Shown: positions 40,891 to 50,992, numbered from the stretch's first letter. The stretch: 64,000 nucleotides of DNA from Basilea psittacipulmonis DSM 24701 (GCF_000743945.1 NZ_CP009238.1:1-64000), one strand, 5' to 3'. Program-made: numbers and translations. Notes: a model not told the origin generated them from the letters alone.

Positions 40891-43005
40891 ATGCGGGTAA
40901 ATCGTTCATCTGAATTACAAGTGGATACATTATTAAAAGATAATCTTTTGGTGGAAGCTTGTGCAGGGGCTGGGAAAACCAGCTATATCGTGGATTTGGC
41001 AATTTATGAAGCGAAGTATGAACCTGCAGAGGATGCAAAAAGTTTGATTTTGACTTTTACACGATCAGCCAGAGAAGTCGCCAAACAATACATTAAAGAT
41101 CGCGATGCAGAACATTTTCTTTTAGATGCCGATCTTCTGTCGTCATCCGCAAAAATTAAGGTGATGACACTGGATGAGATGGCTTATTCATTGTTGTCAT
41201 TCTGGGGCGATGATTATCAATTATTGGACTTGGAAACCGTCATTGAACAGATTTTGCCCGATGTGATAGACGAATATGCTCAAGTGTTTAAAGAAGAACA
41301 TATTGATTTACCTTTGTTAACACGTGAGAATCTTTATTTGATTTTTGAAGATATTTCTTTGTACCGACATTCCAAATCGTATCAGTTAGATTCGGCCGAT
41401 GTTTATCAAACATTTCATTTTTCCTTGCCTTTTGTAGAAACGATATTTGCTTGCTATGAACAGTATCGTTCGCATTGGACGAATGGACAAGGACCAAAGG
41501 GCGTATTTGGATTTCGCACCGTACAAGAGTTGTGCTATGACCTATTGGTGATGAGTGAGTATGAACACACGATGCCACAAGCATGGCGTTATGCTCATAT
41601 CATGATTGATGAATTTCATGATGTCACGCCATTGTACCTTGACGTGGTGACCTTGGTTGCTAATTTGATGGCGAATGACAGAGGGCGTTCTTGTCAGTTA
41701 GTGGCCGTGGGAGACCGTTTCCAAAGTTTGAATATATGGCGAACCCAAGACAGCACCTCTGTTTTTGAATTGTATAAAAACGCATATAATCCAGAAGTCG
41801 TGTATCTTGATAAAAGTTATCGTTACGGAAAGGCCATTGCTAAACGCGTTCAGAAGATTACAAACGACCAAAGAGGTACGCATTTAAACAGTCTTGAAGA
41901 CCGCAGCGAGGTGCGTTTTGAGGTGACTTCAGCAGATAAACAATTACCGACTACGCTTATCGTTCAACATCGATCCGACTTGGTCTCTGCGGCCTTTTAT
42001 ATGTTGTCATTCCTGTCGCGAGTCAGTTTTAATTTTCATGAAATCTTTGCCGTGAGATTGATTAATCAGTTTTATATCCAGGTATTTGGGACCTCCGCGT
42101 TTGATGGAAAAATATACCAAACACTAGGTGATTGGCAAGAAATGATGAGGCGTGATGAGTCTGAGAAAAAAGACGAGTTGATAAGAAGCCATGATGTATA
42201 TGTGAGTGATGTAGCTGTTGTCGCAGGGCGTGGTGAAGCGAGTACGGTTGGACAGTTTTGTGAAGATTCGGTGGATGTGAACGGATGGGATAATAAGATA
42301 GGGATAGAACCGTCTGATGTCGTGGACCGTGGTGAAGACGGCGGAAAGCGACTAGGTGAAGAAAGCGACTATCCTTCTTGTGTAACAGACGAAGCACCTC
42401 AACATCACGACATGATGCATACCCAAAGATCGGGTGATGAGCAGGATAGCAGTGTTTATGAAGCTGCTTACACGGATGATAATGTTCAACACTCTTATGA
42501 ACACAATAAACGAGAAGTGATAAGGTCAAATGATAATGAGTGGACAACATGGGAAAATCGTTCGACTTCTGCTAAAAATCAATTGAACGAACACTTTTTG
42601 AGAATGATGCGAGAAGCGGTATTGGTTTGGATGTCTCCCGATGAGACACCTATCTTGACCATCATGGATGATTTTGAACAAAAAACCGATTGGCTATCAT
42701 TCGTTTCGATAGGCGAACAAAACTCTTGGAATGCCCTAAAACACTATATCCAAAGCACAGAACCGAATTTAACTTATCGTGAGTGGCCAAACTTTCATCA
42801 ACGTTTGATCACTAGAAATGGACGTTCGAAATGGAAACTGGATACAGTGCTTAATGCAAAAGGAAAGGAATTTAATCGTGTCGTCGTTTACGATGTGAAT
42901 AAAGAGGGCGATGATTTCGCACATCATAGCTTAGTTTCACAAAATGAATGTTACGTGGCGATGACCCGAGCAAAACAAACCCTTATTTTGTTGAGTTTGG
43001 GGTGA
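40891..43005 (+). CDS. UvrD/Rep-like superfamily 1 helicase with a low-complexity insert
   Basis: ATP-dependent SF1 DNA helicase. Motif I is ACAGAGKTSYI, Ia LILTFTRSAREVAK, II MIDEFHDVTPLY, III VAVGDRFQSLNIWRTQD, IV-like LDKSYRYGKAIAKRV, V LNAKGKEFNRVVVYD and VI NECYVAMTRAKQTLILL. Between IV and V, about residues 415-560, the sequence is acidic, His/Asp/Ser-rich and of low complexity instead of a usual 2B domain. ATG 40891 with GGAG six bases before it is preferred (704 residues); a GTG at 40852 would add 13. Alone, flanked by long gaps. Role in repair, plasmid or phage defence is unknown. Confidence 0.82.
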   Translation: MRVNRSSELQVDTLLKDNLLVEACAGAGKTSYIVDLAIYEAKYEPAEDAKSLILTFTRSAREVAKQYIKDRDAEHFLLDADLLSSSAKIKVMTLDEMAYSLLSFWGDDYQLLDLETVIEQILPDVIDEYAQVFKEEHIDLPLLTRENLYLIFEDISLYRHSKSYQLDSADVYQTFHFSLPFVETIFACYEQYRSHWTNGQGPKGVFGFRTVQELCYDLLVMSEYEHTMPQAWRYAHIMIDEFHDVTPLYLDVVTLVANLMANDRGRSCQLVAVGDRFQSLNIWRTQDSTSVFELYKNAYNPEVVYLDKSYRYGKAIAKRVQKITNDQRGTHLNSLEDRSEVRFEVTSADKQLPTTLIVQHRSDLVSAAFYMLSFLSRVSFNFHEIFAVRLINQFYIQVFGTSAFDGKIYQTLGDWQEMMRRDESEKKDELIRSHDVYVSDVAVVAGRGEASTVGQFCEDSVDVNGWDNKIGIEPSDVVDRGEDGGKRLGEESDYPSCVTDEAPQHHDMMHTQRSGDEQDSSVYEAAYTDDNVQHSYEHNKREVIRSNDNEWTTWENRSTSAKNQLNEHFLRMMREAVLVWMSPDETPILTIMDDFEQKTDWLSFVSIGEQNSWNALKHYIQSTEPNLTYREWPNFHQRLITRNGRSKWKLDTVLNAKGKEFNRVVVYDVNKEGDDFAHHSLVSQNECYVAMTRAKQTLILLSLG

Positions 43006-43463
43006 TTGGTAAAAAATTACCTTCACCACTTGAGCAGTGTGATTGAGAACGTATTTGATTCACTTGTTTGGAAAAATAAGATTGATAAGAGATGATGGAT
43101 GGTGGGGAGTGAAAGGTCGAGGAGGCTAAGGACGCTTTACCATATATACCGTCAAGATCGATGAGTGAATTTTTTGAGAGATAGAGTAGGGGGCTTTTAC
43201 GCCAGCTTCATAATAATTCTTAGTGATTGGTGGATGAATGAATCCTTTTGAAGTGTGAGAGGTTAATGTAAACCTAGTATCATTCAAGAATGAAGTTAGC
43301 CGTTAGCTATCGCGGGGTTGCACTAGAAAAGAGGAGCATTGCTGCCAGTATCCCCAATTTAAAAACGGTATTTGAATAACTTGATATAGGTTTGATAGAT
43401 ACAAAAAACTCTCACAGTTTTTACAACCGTGAGAGTAACGTTTTTAAATACAGGAAATAAGGA
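43006..43463. other. Intergenic region between the helicase gene and fpr
   Basis: About 460 bases between convergent genes. Apart from the terminator at 43400-43446, nothing is recognised. Confidence 0.5.
43400..43446 (-). terminator. Terminator of fpr, possibly bidirectional
   Basis: ACTCTCAC and GTGAGAGT form an 8-base-pair stem; the minus strand continues with TTTTTTG and the plus strand with AACGTTTTTAAAT. Confidence 0.85.
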
Positions 43464-44234
43464 TTAGTCCACAAAAGCACGTTCAATCACATAGGTGCCC
43501 GGTGTGCTTGTATTGCCTTCAATAAACCCGCGTTTATCTAACATCACACGTAAATCTGCCAAAAGACCTGGGCTACCACAAATCATGACACGATCTTCAG
43601 TAGGATTCATCACAGGTACGCCTAGATCTTTGAACAATTTTTCATTTTCAATCAGATCCGTAATGCGACCTTGATTTTCAAAGGGTTCACGCGTAACTGT
43701 TGGGTAGTATTTTAGTTGAGATGCAATCATCTCGCCTAAATATTCATGATGAGGGAGTTCTTTAGTGATGTAGTCACGATAAGCCAATTCAGCCACTTGG
43801 CGAACTCCGTGTACTAAAATCACTTCGTCAAACTTCTCGTAAACATCTGGAGAACGAATCAAACTCATGAACGGTGCAAGACCTGTACCCGTGGCCAAAA
43901 GATACAAACGTTTTCCAGGAAGCAAGTAATCAGCCACTAACGTTCCTGTGGGCTTACGGCCGATAATAATACTATCACCTGGCTGAATATGCTGAAGACG
44001 TGACGTTAAGGGACCATCAGGCACTTTAATACTTAAAAACTCCAAATGCTCCTCATAATTCGGGCTAGCAATACTGTATGCTCGCAACAAAGGCTTACCA
44101 TCTACAGGCAAACCGATCATCGTAAACTGACCATCAATAAAGCGAAGAGCTTGATCTCGAGTCGTGGTAAAACTAAACAAACGATCTGTCCAATGATGAA
44201 CAGTTAATACTTTTCCTTCCAAGAAAGCTGACAT
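43464..44234 (-). CDS. fpr: Ferredoxin--NADP(+) reductase
   Basis: 256-residue FAD enzyme exchanging electrons between NADPH and ferredoxin or flavodoxin. FAD-binding motif RAYSIASPNYEE, the NADP-binding LLATGTGLAPFMSLIRSP, and MICGSPGLLADL; the C-terminal tail YVIERAFVD is the subclass IA type typical of proteobacterial enzymes linked to oxidative stress. I take ATG 44234 (MSAFLEGKVL) rather than a TTG two codons upstream. Monocistronic, with a terminator at 43400. Confidence 0.93.
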   Translation of the reverse strand: MSAFLEGKVLTVHHWTDRLFSFTTTRDQALRFIDGQFTMIGLPVDGKPLLRAYSIASPNYEEHLEFLSIKVPDGPLTSRLQHIQPGDSIIIGRKPTGTLVADYLLPGKRLYLLATGTGLAPFMSLIRSPDVYEKFDEVILVHGVRQVAELAYRDYITKELPHHEYLGEMIASQLKYYPTVTREPFENQGRITDLIENEKLFKDLGVPVMNPTEDRVMICGSPGLLADLRVMLDKRGFIEGNTSTPGTYVIERAFVD

Positions 44235-44322
44235 AGTCAAACCCTTTTAATATCAAAACTCTTATATTTTAGCCTATTCAAAGGATTTTTGCAGATTCGG
44301 TAAGGTAGGGGGAGATGAATGG

Positions 44323-45306
44323 TTATACTTTTTGAAAGTAAGATAATAAGGCCAAGGTATGGCCTTTTATGCCTCCAATGACATGTCGATAATACATTGA
44401 ACGGATGTGTTTGAGCTTTATGCGACGTTTTGTTTTGTAGATTTTACGTAAAATGTAAGGAGGGGTTCTGTTGAAAACGAAAAAATAATCTTTTTGCAAC
44501 AATATGTGCTTTTGTATAAAAATTTTGATAATAAACTCTTCGTTATCAGAAAGTTTTGTTAAATGAGAGATAGTGATATTTTTTTGTTTTCTCGTCTCTC
44601 TTAAATACTCTTCACTTTTTTTGGGAATATATCGATAGAAATAAAATGGCGTAAAATTCATTGCTATTTTCTGACAAGAAATAAGATAAGCTATGGTTAA
44701 TAATAAATCTTCGCTGATATAGTATCTATCTGTAATTTTTCCAATTCTATGGTAAGTGGATAGTAATAATGAACGTTTGTAGACCTTGCCTGCAATAAAC
44801 CATGGGAAGAATTGTCTAATAATGTAAGATCCTAAAATCTGTTCTAAACTAAATGCTTTCTGGCGATAAGTAAATTCTTTTTTATATTGATTTTTGAAAA
44901 TGTTATTTTTTTGTGGCTCTGTTTGTTCTTCTTTCTCTATAAAAATCGAATTGCATAAAAAGTCGGGTTGTGTGGTTGACCATTGATTATGAATATTAGT
45001 GAGTGCATAAGGATAAAAATAATCATCACCATCTAAAAAGGTGATGAGTTCTACATCCTCTGAAGTCGCCAATACTCCTTGATAGCGAGCATTCCAAGTG
45101 CCCGTGTTCTTTCCTAAATCGATGACTTTGATGATATCTGGATGTTTTAACGCATACTGTTGAGCAATGGACAAAGTATCATCACTGCTACCGTCATCCA
45201 CAATGATGAGCTCGAAGTTCTTATAATCTTGACTAATTACAGAGTCAATTGCTTGTGATAAATAAGGGGCCACATTGTAGGCGGCAATGATAATTGCGAA
45301 TTTCAT
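44323..45306 (-). CDS. GT2-family glycosyltransferase
   Basis: 327-residue family 2 glycosyltransferase. The GT-A nucleotide-sugar fold is at the N-terminus: MKFAIIIAAYNVAPYLSQAI, then LIIVDDGSSDDTL and the DxD-like LITFLDGDDYF (about residue 97). The C-terminal part is Lys/Arg/Tyr-rich with HIRSMYYRHVIGG, probably membrane-associated. It opens the glycan region and is transcribed away from it. Donor and acceptor are unknown. Confidence 0.82.
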   Translation of the reverse strand: MKFAIIIAAYNVAPYLSQAIDSVISQDYKNFELIIVDDGSSDDTLSIAQQYALKHPDIIKVIDLGKNTGTWNARYQGVLATSEDVELITFLDGDDYFYPYALTNIHNQWSTTQPDFLCNSIFIEKEEQTEPQKNNIFKNQYKKEFTYRQKAFSLEQILGSYIIRQFFPWFIAGKVYKRSLLLSTYHRIGKITDRYYISEDLLLTIAYLISCQKIAMNFTPFYFYRYIPKKSEEYLRETRKQKNITISHLTKLSDNEEFIIKIFIQKHILLQKDYFFVFNRTPPYILRKIYKTKRRIKLKHIRSMYYRHVIGGIKGHTLALLSYFQKV

Positions 45307-45627
45307 GGTGAATAAGGTAAAAAGTGAGTAATTTTATTATAACGAGATTATAAGAGAAATGATTTTTGCTTTGTTATGTATATTTAAAATTGTATTTTTT
45401 ATAAGTGGATATGGATAATGTAATGGGTACAAAAATTCGTGTATAAATGAGAGTCTCTGTTAAAGACATTGAAAATAAGATACTGCCTTGAAGTAAATAT
45501 TTGTGTGATTAGAAAAACAAATATTGTAAGACGATTGTTTATTATCGGATAAAACGTTGCTTAACCAATTAAATTGCCATTATCAGGCCTAAATTCGTAT
45601 AATAAAGGCAATGACAATAGGTGAAAA
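45307..45627. other. AT-rich divergent intergenic region
   Basis: About 320 bases between two divergently transcribed glycosyltransferase genes; presumably holds both promoters. No distinctive motif or repeat seen. Confidence 0.4.
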
Positions 45628-46440
45628 ATGAAATTTTACAAACCCGTTAAACACGAAAAATTAATCTTAGCAAGTCGTGCGATTACTCGTTTTATAGGAC
45701 ATATTGTTAAATATCTTTGTTATATTTTTCATTTCCTATTTCCGAAAAAGCGTTTTACGATTCCTTTTTACAGTCCTGCAAAAATAAAGAAAACACAGGA
45801 TCAAAAGATTCCTCGTATTATTTGGCAAACGAATTATACTAATAAAGTATCATTGCCCGTTTATTGCAACTACTTAGTTAATCGTTTCTTCTCTCAAGAT
45901 TATGAATATCGTTATATGGGACATGAAGAACGCGAAAAGTATATTAAGGAAAAAGCAGATGAAGTCACCTTTAAAGCTTTTGATCAGATTGCCGATGGTG
46001 CTGCACAAGCAGATTTCTGGCGTTTATTCGTTCTATATACTGAAGGCGGTGTTTATCTAGATATCGATGCACAACTCGCTTGGAATTTATCTGCTATTAT
46101 TGGTGAAGAGGATAAAGAAGTTTTTATTACACGACGCGATCACTACAATAATTTCTTTATGGCAAGTGCTCCTGGTAATCCTTTATTAAAGGATGTACTC
46201 GATCGCATCATTCTAAATATTCAAGACAAAGAAAATAATAAGAAAATGGGTGTTTATGGTTTAACTGGACCCACAGTTCTGAATGCTGTATTGAACCCAA
46301 AAGAAGAAGCTATTACGGTTCGGCGTGATAGCTTAACTTGCAGTCAAGGAACCTTTACAAACGAACATTTTCAATATATTGATAAGAAAAGAAGTAAATG
46401 GACTTATAAATCACCTGATGAAATTTTCAAAAAAGACTAA
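45628..46440 (+). CDS. GT32-type (OCH1-like) glycosyltransferase
   Basis: 270 residues with the sugar-transferase DxD domain: KIPRIIWQTNYTNKVSLPVY, then QADFWRLFVLYTEGGVYLDIDAQ, where DID (about residue 145) is the metal/nucleotide-sugar motif. This layout matches the Gly_transf_sug/OCH1-like family found in lipooligosaccharide and capsule loci. A hydrophobic stretch with a basic border at residues 20-45 may anchor it to the inner membrane. AGGTG precedes the ATG. A membrane-protein gene follows after 25 bases. Confidence 0.78.
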   Translation: MKFYKPVKHEKLILASRAITRFIGHIVKYLCYIFHFLFPKKRFTIPFYSPAKIKKTQDQKIPRIIWQTNYTNKVSLPVYCNYLVNRFFSQDYEYRYMGHEEREKYIKEKADEVTFKAFDQIADGAAQADFWRLFVLYTEGGVYLDIDAQLAWNLSAIIGEEDKEVFITRRDHYNNFFMASAPGNPLLKDVLDRIILNIQDKENNKKMGVYGLTGPTVLNAVLNPKEEAITVRRDSLTCSQGTFTNEHFQYIDKKRSKWTYKSPDEIFKKD

Positions 46441-46465
46441 TTTAATCGTATAAGAGTATCTATTT

Positions 46466-46912
46466 ATGAACTATTACGCTTTTGCCCAAACACTTCACCT
46501 TTATGCAGCCATTATGTTTGTCGGTACGGTGTTCTTTGAAGTACTGATTATGGAAGGTGTACGAAAGCGTGTTAGCGTAGAGTTTATGCGTGATATGGAA
46601 AAAGTCTTGGGTAAACGTATTCGTGAGATTATTCCTTTTGCCTTGTTAGTATTGTACGGCTCTGGGTTAGCAATGATTGCATTACGCTACACTGATGTAC
46701 TCCATCATCCATTTCAGTCTAGTTTTGGGACGCTTTTACTGATAAAGATCATTCTAGCAACCAGTGTATTTGGACACTTTTTAACAGCAATGATCTTAAT
46801 TAAACGTCATCGTCTTAATAAATTTAGAAATCACGTGATTCATACCAGCGTCTTTATTCATGTGTTATTAATTGTTTTCTTAGCTAAGGGAATGTTTTTT
46901 ATTCATTTGTAA
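46466..46912 (+). CDS. Four-helix integral membrane protein, CopD-like
   Basis: 148 residues with four predicted membrane segments and conserved histidines in the first (TLHLYAAIMFVGTVFFEV) and last (VIHTSVFIHVLLIVF). The arrangement resembles small CopD-type or haem-linked membrane proteins. I do not recognise a defined function. It lies between glycan genes but does not look like a glycan enzyme. Confidence 0.6.
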   Translation: MNYYAFAQTLHLYAAIMFVGTVFFEVLIMEGVRKRVSVEFMRDMEKVLGKRIREIIPFALLVLYGSGLAMIALRYTDVLHHPFQSSFGTLLLIKIILATSVFGHFLTAMILIKRHRLNKFRNHVIHTSVFIHVLLIVFLAKGMFFIHL

Positions 46913-46998
46913 TTACAAAAAATCATATTTAGGACAGTTGAAGTTTATTTATCATAGCAATAATGATTTAACTCATTTGAATTTTTAACCTAGTTTCG

Positions 46999-48894
46999 TT
47001 ATTTATCCTCTCTGAGACGAAGTTTCTTAATTAACGTTTCTGAGAATAAATATCTATTTTTATGAAAATTAATTGCTGTCGATTTTGAACCAAAAGCAGT
47101 AAGGTGATCTTGATCCAAATATACTGATTGACCATCAATAAATAAATCTCTGGGTACATATCTATCAATGTCAATGTAATGTACATTTGGAATATCTTTT
47201 ATTTGCTCAAATATTCGCTTATTACTTTCTGCAGTAAATGTATAACGTGAAATATCGGGTAGTATAAAATTTAATCCCCTATTCATGGCTCGTTGATAAC
47301 GTACAGCATACTGGGTTAATGTACTAACATCCCCAAACATATAAACCTGTTTTCCTTGCTCAGAAAGATATTGAACCAAATATCTAAATTTTTGATAAAA
47401 ATGTTTATCTATCAGTCTACGCGGATGTTCTCTAGCAATATAGTAATCTCCAGAAAATCTATCATAGTAAAAACTTAAAATCACAACATCATACTTATTA
47501 AGTCTATCTAGAACACTTTGACAATTAAATTTAGTTATTAAATTTCCATTTTTATCGAATGGAAAGCGACACTCTTCAAATGAATTAGTGTTAAAAATAT
47601 GAAACGCCCAGCCTTCTTGTTCTGCTAAATACGACATAAAAGGAAATAAATGAGTTGCATGTGAATCCCCATAAAGCAATATTTTGGCTTTATCGTTATT
47701 TCCCATTTCTACTTTATAAATTTCTTCTCTTAAATAAGAGTGCTCAGACTTTCTTTGCGTTGACAAATAAAATCCTAAAGATAAAACAATAATACTAGGA
47801 ATTAAATATATGTATATAAATGCATTTTTAAATGTTAATCGTAATGCTCTTATTGGTTTTTCTATTAAAAAATAACTTATTGTCGAAAATAAAAATGTTC
47901 CAATAAGAATAAAATAAAATGCATGGCTATTAAATGAAATACCTAGACCCGCTCCAAATGAGTAAGTAACAATACTAATGATCGCCCAATGCCATAAATA
48001 CAAAGAGAAAGATACTTTCCCAATCGCGACTAAGAAAGGATTAGATAGAACCCGTCCAAGAAAACTAATATCACGAGAAAATAAAAGAATAACGGCGGTT
48101 AGTAAACAAGGAATGATCGATATAGCTATGGACCATGTCATTACTTCTTGAGTAATGAATATAAAACACAATACTAGTCCAAAGAATGCAAGAAGTGCTA
48201 CCCCCCCCCCCCCGTTTATACTAGGTTTTAAGGCATATTTCATCAAATAAGTATGCTGTGAAACAATCGCTATAATAGCTCCAATTAGAATTTCAAAAAA
48301 TCTTAATTGAGATAAAAAATAAGCATTCGGATGCTTGGAAAAGATGCTCCATAAAAAACTAGTTAAAAACAAAAATAGACATAACCATAATAAATATTTA
48401 GTTGTTTTAAATAGTTTATAAGCAATAACAATTAAAAATGGAAATAAAAAATAAAATTGTTCTTCAATCGCCAATGACCAGTAATGTAAATAAGGGTTTG
48501 AATGTGAATCAAGATCAAAATAACCCGTTTTTTTAGACAGGTAAAAATTAGTAAGAAACTGATATGTATAATCACTTGTCTTTTTTACCCGTATAAAATC
48601 GTCTTTATCAAATAAAAAATAAGTAGCAATTAATACTAATAACACTATAAGTAGTGACATTGGATAAATTCGTTTTATCCGTCTAGCATAAAAATCCGAA
48701 AAACTAAATTTTCCTTGAAGTAAATGTTCAATGATAATTTGAGTAATAAGAAAGCCCGAAACTACAAAAAATACATCAACACCAAGGAACCCTCCCGGCA
48801 ACCAATTTGAATTCAAATGAAAGATGAATACCGACAAAACGGCAATCGCCCTTAACCCATCTATTTCTGGCCGATATTTAATGATATTTTTCAT
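46999..48894 (-). CDS. OafA/YrhL-like O-acyltransferase with SGNH domain, phase-variable (readable)
   Basis: 631 residues. The N-terminal 370 residues form the ten-helix acyltransferase-3 domain, starting YRPEIDGLRAIAVLSVFIFHL and with the catalytic RRIKRIYP; the C-terminal part is an SGNH-hydrolase-like domain with LLYGDSHATHLFPF and the late DQDHLTAFGS catalytic Asp/His. Such proteins O-acetylate sugars of lipopolysaccharide or glycans. A G13 tract on the coding strand (48201-48213) encodes GGGG in a loop between helices and is in frame here. Confidence 0.88.
   Translation of the reverse strand: MKNIIKYRPEIDGLRAIAVLSVFIFHLNSNWLPGGFLGVDVFFVVSGFLITQIIIEHLLQGKFSFSDFYARRIKRIYPMSLLIVLLVLIATYFLFDKDDFIRVKKTSDYTYQFLTNFYLSKKTGYFDLDSHSNPYLHYWSLAIEEQFYFLFPFLIVIAYKLFKTTKYLLWLCLFLFLTSFLWSIFSKHPNAYFLSQLRFFEILIGAIIAIVSQHTYLMKYALKPSINGGGGVALLAFFGLVLCFIFITQEVMTWSIAISIIPCLLTAVILLFSRDISFLGRVLSNPFLVAIGKVSFSLYLWHWAIISIVTYSFGAGLGISFNSHAFYFILIGTFLFSTISYFLIEKPIRALRLTFKNAFIYIYLIPSIIVLSLGFYLSTQRKSEHSYLREEIYKVEMGNNDKAKILLYGDSHATHLFPFMSYLAEQEGWAFHIFNTNSFEECRFPFDKNGNLITKFNCQSVLDRLNKYDVVILSFYYDRFSGDYYIAREHPRRLIDKHFYQKFRYLVQYLSEQGKQVYMFGDVSTLTQYAVRYQRAMNRGLNFILPDISRYTFTAESNKRIFEQIKDIPNVHYIDIDRYVPRDLFIDGQSVYLDQDHLTAFGSKSTAINFHKNRYLFSETLIKKLRLREDK
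48201..48213 (-). repeat. C13 homopolymer in the acyltransferase gene (G13 on the coding strand)
   Basis: Thirteen C on the plus strand inside an otherwise AT-rich gene. Loss or gain of one base would truncate the protein in mid-membrane domain. Confidence 0.95.
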
Positions 48895-49069
48895 AAATTT
48901 TAAATTTATTCATTTTAATATTTATAAGTTATATACTATAACACTTATCTCATTGAAATTTTACTAACAATATATAGTACTTTCATTCTCACTCTTTTAC
49001 TTTTATTTCAATAGAGAATGCAGAAAGTCATAGGTTTTAATAGCTTTATAGCTAACTAGGGGTAAAAAT

Positions 49070-50023
49070 ATGACAGATACATTATTAGCAAGAACAAAAA
49101 AAATCCACAGAACAAGCGACAATGTTATTATTTGTGGCAATGGTCCAAGCTTAAAAGCAATTGACTATGATAGATTACCTGCAGATTATGATGTATTCAG
49201 ATGCAATCAATTTTATTTTGAAGATAGTTATTTTATAGGTAAAAAAATTAAAGCCGCCTTTTTTATTCCAAGCGTTCTGATGCACCAGTATATAACGATG
49301 CAGAAATTAATAGAAAATGGAGAATATGAGATAGAAAACATTATCGTTTCTCGCTTTAATAACCCCTTCGTTGAAAATGAACAACAGGAAAAAGAAATTG
49401 CCTATTTAGTAGATGTGATTGATGGATATGAAGCGTTCCTGTCTCATTATTTAGATGTGGATGCTTTACTGCGTCGTTATGAATTATTTGAAAATAAAAG
49501 AATTACATCTGGCATTTATATGATTATTGCAGCGATGGCCTGTGGATATAAAAATATTTATATTGCAGGCATTGATTTTTATCAAGATGGCTTGTATGCA
49601 TTTGATACGGCGAAAACAAATATTTTAAATCTTTGTCCAAATATTGATAAAAAAGAGGGGAAAGGACAAGTTCATTCCTTAAATTTCGATATAAACATGA
49701 TTCAATATTTACGTGCTCATTATGATATTAATCTGTTCAGCCTTTGCCCAGATAGTTGCCTATCTCGACATATCCCATTGAGTTTTAATAAAAATCATAT
49801 GGGGGGGGGTGTATGCAAATTTAATATAGAGGCAAAAACTGGAGAATGGACAAAAGATATTATTACTGTTCCAAGACATATCAGATGGAAAATAAAACAA
49901 CTGTTTGATAGCGATCTAAAGAATAGTAAAAATAATATATACAATAATTTTTATTATAAAATTATCATGGATCTTGTTCGATTTCCTAAATTATTTAAAA
50001 AGCATAAAAATAGAAAAAAATAG
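49070..50023 (+). CDS. GT42 sialyltransferase A (Cst-II/Lic3-like), phase-variable, readable
   Basis: 317-residue family 42 sialyltransferase that would move N-acetylneuraminate from CMP-Neu5Ac onto a galactose of lipooligosaccharide. Matches Campylobacter Cst-II along its length: ICGNGPSLKAIDYDRLP, DVFRCNQFYFEDSYF, KRITSGIYM, IYIAGIDFYQDGLYAFD (the paired Tyr) and the catalytic-base His202 in VHSLNFD. The tail NFYYKIIMDLVRFPKLFKKH is the amphipathic membrane-binding end. The G9 tract at 49801-49809 is in frame. AGGGG precedes the ATG. No CMP-sialic acid synthesis gene is in the window. Confidence 0.9.
   Translation: MTDTLLARTKKIHRTSDNVIICGNGPSLKAIDYDRLPADYDVFRCNQFYFEDSYFIGKKIKAAFFIPSVLMHQYITMQKLIENGEYEIENIIVSRFNNPFVENEQQEKEIAYLVDVIDGYEAFLSHYLDVDALLRRYELFENKRITSGIYMIIAAMACGYKNIYIAGIDFYQDGLYAFDTAKTNILNLCPNIDKKEGKGQVHSLNFDINMIQYLRAHYDINLFSLCPDSCLSRHIPLSFNKNHMGGGVCKFNIEAKTGEWTKDIITVPRHIRWKIKQLFDSDLKNSKNNIYNNFYYKIIMDLVRFPKLFKKHKNRKK
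49801..49809 (+). repeat. G9 phase tract in sialyltransferase A (readable)
   Basis: Nine G after CATAT, read as ATG GGG GGG GGT, keep the frame through the C-terminal membrane-binding region. Confidence 0.95.
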
Positions 50024-50117
50024 TGGGCGGTAAGAAGTATATAAGATTTGCTTTCATAAACTGTAGTACCTTTGTTAAAAAAGTATAATATCACTGATGA
50101 TAATTGATTATAAGTCT

Positions 50118-50904
50118 ATGATTGCAAATACCCCCCCCCCCGCATACACATGAGTCGCAACTCATTAATATTTTTATAATTAATCTTGAACGTTCTGTAG
50201 ATCGTCGGGACATCATTATTCAAAAATTTAAAGAACTAAATATAGAAGTAGAATTTACTTTTTTCTCTGCCATAGATGGAAAAAACAACCCGGACCATTT
50301 TTTATTTAAAAAATATAATCATATTAAACGTCTTTTAAGAAAAAAACGCTCTATGACTACAAGTCAGTTAGGCTGTTATGCTAGTCATTATTCATTGTGG
50401 GAAAAATGTTGCAAATTAAATAAACCCATTATTATTTTGGAAGATGATATTGAGATATTAAGCTCTTTCACTAAAGTCTATCAATATCTCTCATCAAAAG
50501 AGAATATATACGAATTCTTATGGCTGGGAAAACCTTACAACGATAAATATTTAAAACACCATCATGTTATTGATACAACAGATTCTGGGATTGAAATAAT
50601 AAAATGTCATACAGGATGGGGAAATGCTCTTGCTTACTATATAACGCCTATTGCAGCAAAAAAATTTTTAGATGGTTCTAAAGAATGGATTTATAATTTA
50701 GATGTCTATATGGAACGATATTGGGAGCATAAAGTACCATTTTCAGCAATTATCCCTTTATGTTTTCAAGTTAACTCTCAAGGATTGGCTTCTAACATTG
50801 ATTTTTCAAAAGGTAAAAGAAGTATATTTTTTACGTTTACTCGAGAATGGTTTGAAGCAAAAGATAAAGTAACGAAATGGTTTTTTGATTTATTTCATCA
50901 ATAG
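50118..50904 (+). CDS. GT25 lipooligosaccharide glycosyltransferase A, phase-variable, probably off
   Basis: GT25-family transferase: domain start IFIINLERSVDRRDIIIQKF, SQLGCYASHYSLWEKC, ILEDDIEI (DxD-like), HTGWGNALAYYITPIAAKKFL and VYMERYWEHKVPFSAIIPL. A C11 tract (50131-50141) lies just after the start. From ATG 50118 the tract puts translation out of frame and it ends at a TGA at 50151-50153; C10 or C13 would restore it. The TTG at 50122 is in frame with the coding sequence at C11 and would give a 260-residue protein, so low expression is possible. No clear ribosome-binding site. Related to the damaged gene at 60260-61090. Confidence 0.85.
50131..50141 (+). repeat. C11 phase tract at the start of GT25 A
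   Basis: Eleven C eleven bases after ATG 50118. Length changes swap which start codon (ATG 50118 or TTG 50122) is in frame. Confidence 0.95.
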
Positions 50905-50992
50905 CGAATCAACTCTAGACAATAACTACCAGAATTAATCGAAATAAAGTATTATAAAAACTCAATTCATGTACAAAGTAGGATAAAAGGTG

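Noticed and set aside
42062..42550. 162-codon minus-strand frame within the helicase gene
   Set aside because: Shadow of the low-complexity segment of the helicase; no family likeness.
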